Shown here in pieces: positions 5,392-6,724 of a stretch of 6,724 bases of DNA. A model generated the notes under the pieces. That model was not told the DNA's origin, made no database searches, and worked only from the letters and a program-made list of their open reading frames with translations. Origin of the DNA: an uncultured beta proteobacterium (GTDB taxonomy: Bacteria > Pseudomonadota > Gammaproteobacteria > Burkholderiales > Burkholderiaceae_C); NCBI GenBank assembly GCA_903958915.1, contig CAJBVC010000611.1:1-6724 (forward strand). The letters run 5' to 3'. The number at the start of each line of letters is the position of its first letter. Positions within the stretch are counted from its first letter, which is position 1. The position numbers and the translations under genes are program-made.

Positions 5392-5435
5392 AGTATGCTT
5401 TCAATGTTTGTTAGGACTGTAACACCACCCACACC

Positions 5436-6284
5436 CTATGCCGGGTGTTGGGGAGGCAGGGCCGGATCCAATTGCGGAACTTCCAACCACTGCACCGCGC
5501 CGCGATAAGCATGCCAGCTGGCATAACCCAACAAGGGGCCAACCAGCACCAACCCAGCATTGAACGGAGCCAGCAGTGCAAGCGCCACCATCAGCGTAAT
5601 GCAAGCGCCCCACAGCAACATCACCGGCAGGTTTTTAAGCACCACTTCCAGACTGGTGATTGCCGCCGAGATGGCGTCGGTATCGCGATCCAGAATCATG
5701 GGAATCGCGACCACCGACAGCGAAAAAACCAGCGCGGCAAAAACCCCACCAACCGCGGTATAGGCAACAATAAATTCCCAGTTTTCCGGATTGAAGATGG
5801 CCTGTACAACACCCGTCGTGGACGGCATCCCGGTGTTAAAGAATACGGCGAATACGACCAGGGATGCACGTCCCCACAGCAACTCCAGCACGATGAGCAC
5901 GAGCACCAGCATGCCCATGCTACGCAGATGCGGTTTCCAGCACAGCAGCGAACTTACAAACGCGGGTTGCAAACCTTGCTCGCGACGGCGACTCGCCTCA
6001 TACAGGCCCAATGCCAGAAACGGTCCGAGCAGCAGACAGCCGGATGCGATCGACATGGTGTACTCCGGTTTGGACTGAAAAACCACCCCCAACACCAGCG
6101 CCATCAGCCAAAAACAGACGCCATAAAAGGTGCTGATCCAGGGGTACGCGGCAAGATCACCTGCACCGAGCCGCAACCAGTGTGCCAAATCGGACACCCG
6201 CAACGCTGCAATCGCTTTGCGCGGTGCCAGGGACGGTGGCGGGAAATACGGCTCTGGTGGATGCTCAGGGGGTGTTGGCTGCAT
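5436..6284 (-). CDS. DUF2189 integral membrane protein
   Basis: A 282-residue predicted inner-membrane protein of the DUF2189 family, function unknown. A proline-rich cytoplasmic N-terminus (PEHPPEPYFPPPSLAPRK) leads to VSDLAHWLRLGAGDLAAYPW (30-49) and about six hydrophobic segments near 52-69, 79-95, 124-147, 172-195, 219-238 and 240-256. Family marks are LGPFLALGLYEASRRRE (86-102), SVVAIPMILDRDTDAISAAI (190-209) and LLGYASWHAYR (251-261) near the C-terminus. The ATG at 6284 is the only upstream option because an in-frame TAG lies four codons before it. The GGAG before it is only about two bases away, unusually close, so initiation may be weak. It sits 63 bases after metC and 44 bases before the small lysine-rich gene, all on one strand, and may share their transcript. 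Confidence 0.88.
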   Translation of the reverse strand: MQPTPPEHPPEPYFPPPSLAPRKAIAALRVSDLAHWLRLGAGDLAAYPWISTFYGVCFWLMALVLGVVFQSKPEYTMSIASGCLLLGPFLALGLYEASRRREQGLQPAFVSSLLCWKPHLRSMGMLVLVLIVLELLWGRASLVVFAVFFNTGMPSTTGVVQAIFNPENWEFIVAYTAVGGVFAALVFSLSVVAIPMILDRDTDAISAAITSLEVVLKNLPVMLLWGACITLMVALALLAPFNAGLVLVGPLLGYASWHAYRGAVQWLEVPQLDPALPPQHPA

Positions 6285-6347
6285 CGCTCCAGTCTATCGA
6301 CGCGCGAAACGCATGCCTAGTGAGGAAAACACTGAGACCGTTGGGCG

Positions 6348-6724
6348 CTACCGCAGCGCCAGAAGTGCCTGCGCAAGATCGGCCTGCAGGTCTTCCACGG
6401 ACTCCAGCCCGATGGCAAAGCGCACGACGGTGCCTCTGGCAATCCGGTCGGGCCAGGCCTGGCGCATGGCCGCCACATCGTAGGGCACCACCAAGCTGAT
6501 GGGGCCACCCCAGCTGTAGCCCAACCGGAACAACTGCAACGCATCACAGAAGGCATCGACCTGGTCCTGGTCAAAGCGGGTATCGATGACGACACTGAGC
6601 AACCCGGCCGCCCCCCCAGGTCCGTTGTCACACAGCGCACGCCAATGTTCGTGGCCTGGTGAGCCCGTCAATGCCGGATGCAAGACCTGCACAAACTCGG
6701 GCTGCCCGGTACACCACGTCGCTA
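6348..6724 (-). CDS. metC: Cystathionine beta-lyase (MetC), C-terminal part
   Basis: Partial gene entering from the right edge; the frame stays open to position 6724, so about 124 C-terminal residues of an expected 390 or so are visible. It belongs to the Cys/Met metabolism PLP-dependent family, and the combination VQVLHPALTGSPGHEHW, GGAAGLLSVV and FRLGYSWGGPISLVVP is typical of proteobacterial MetC rather than cystathionine gamma-synthase. The enzyme cleaves cystathionine to homocysteine, pyruvate and ammonia in the cytoplasm, the penultimate step of methionine synthesis by transsulfuration. The PLP lysine and N-terminal domain lie outside the window. A GTG at 6692 is an internal valine, not a start. 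The stop is TAG. Confidence 0.88.
   Translation of the reverse strand, partial: ATWCTGQPEFVQVLHPALTGSPGHEHWRALCDNGPGGAAGLLSVVIDTRFDQDQVDAFCDALQLFRLGYSWGGPISLVVPYDVAAMRQAWPDRIARGTVVRFAIGLESVEDLQADLAQALLALR

Noticed and set aside
5421..5449. Stem-loop at the end of the DUF2189 gene (ACACCC with GGGTGT, or AACACC with GGTGTT)
   Set aside because: Stems are only six base pairs, mutually exclusive, and not followed by a U-tract on the minus strand, so it is not a convincing terminator.
5107..5508. Plus-strand open frame with a Phe/Leu-rich segment over the gap after mnmH
   Set aside because: The Phe/Leu run is the reverse complement of lysine codons in the small minus-strand gene; it starts inside mnmH in another frame and has no ribosome binding site.
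5445..6320. 291-residue open frame on the plus strand opposite the DUF2189 gene
   Set aside because: The translation is Gln/Arg/His-rich without recognisable motifs, whereas the opposite strand encodes a coherent membrane protein with family motifs.

Overview
This is a compact, GC-rich stretch of a bacterial chromosome, most likely from a betaproteobacterium of the family Comamonadaceae (Rhodoferax/Polaromonas/Acidovorax type). That assignment is an inference from the protein styles (wax ester synthase, paired short chromate transporter halves, DUF2189 membrane protein, a small lysine-rich protein starting ATPNYGYEKRQ), from codon use, and from what looks like a dispersed intergenic repeat I associate with this family. 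All assignments come from reading the translations; no search was run.

Layout. (1) 1-372, plus: the C-terminal end of a wax ester synthase/diacylglycerol acyltransferase, cut by the window edge. (2) 431-1624, plus: two adjacent half-size chromate transporter genes forming one functional pair. (3) 1638-3488, minus: a three-gene run in transcription order of a YbbA/LolD-type ABC ATPase, rlmB (23S rRNA Gm2251 methyltransferase) and a small lipoprotein of unknown function. (4) 3487-5198, plus: tesA-type periplasmic SGNH esterase overlapping mnmH/selU (tRNA 2-selenouridine synthase) by four bases. The ATPase and tesA start head to head inside one CATG. (5) 5215-6724, minus: in transcription order the C-terminal part of metC (cystathionine beta-lyase, cut by the right edge), a DUF2189 integral membrane protein, and a 58-residue lysine-rich protein with a TTG start. 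No gap between genes exceeds about 65 bases, so there is no large unexplained non-coding stretch. I see no tRNA, rRNA, CRISPR, insertion sequence or phage signature.

How the genes relate. The ATPase and esterase are the ybbA-tesA divergent pair also known from E. coli. The YbbP-type permease that normally accompanies the ATPase is not in this window; rlmB follows instead. mnmH is translationally coupled to tesA although their functions are unrelated. Most of the content is ordinary metabolism and RNA modification. I do not see a new defence or mobile system. The points most worth a second look are the small TTG-start gene, the two repeat-like copies (one apparently forming the lipoprotein signal peptide), the shared CATG start, the orphan ATPase, and interleaved inverted repeats at the mnmH 3' end.
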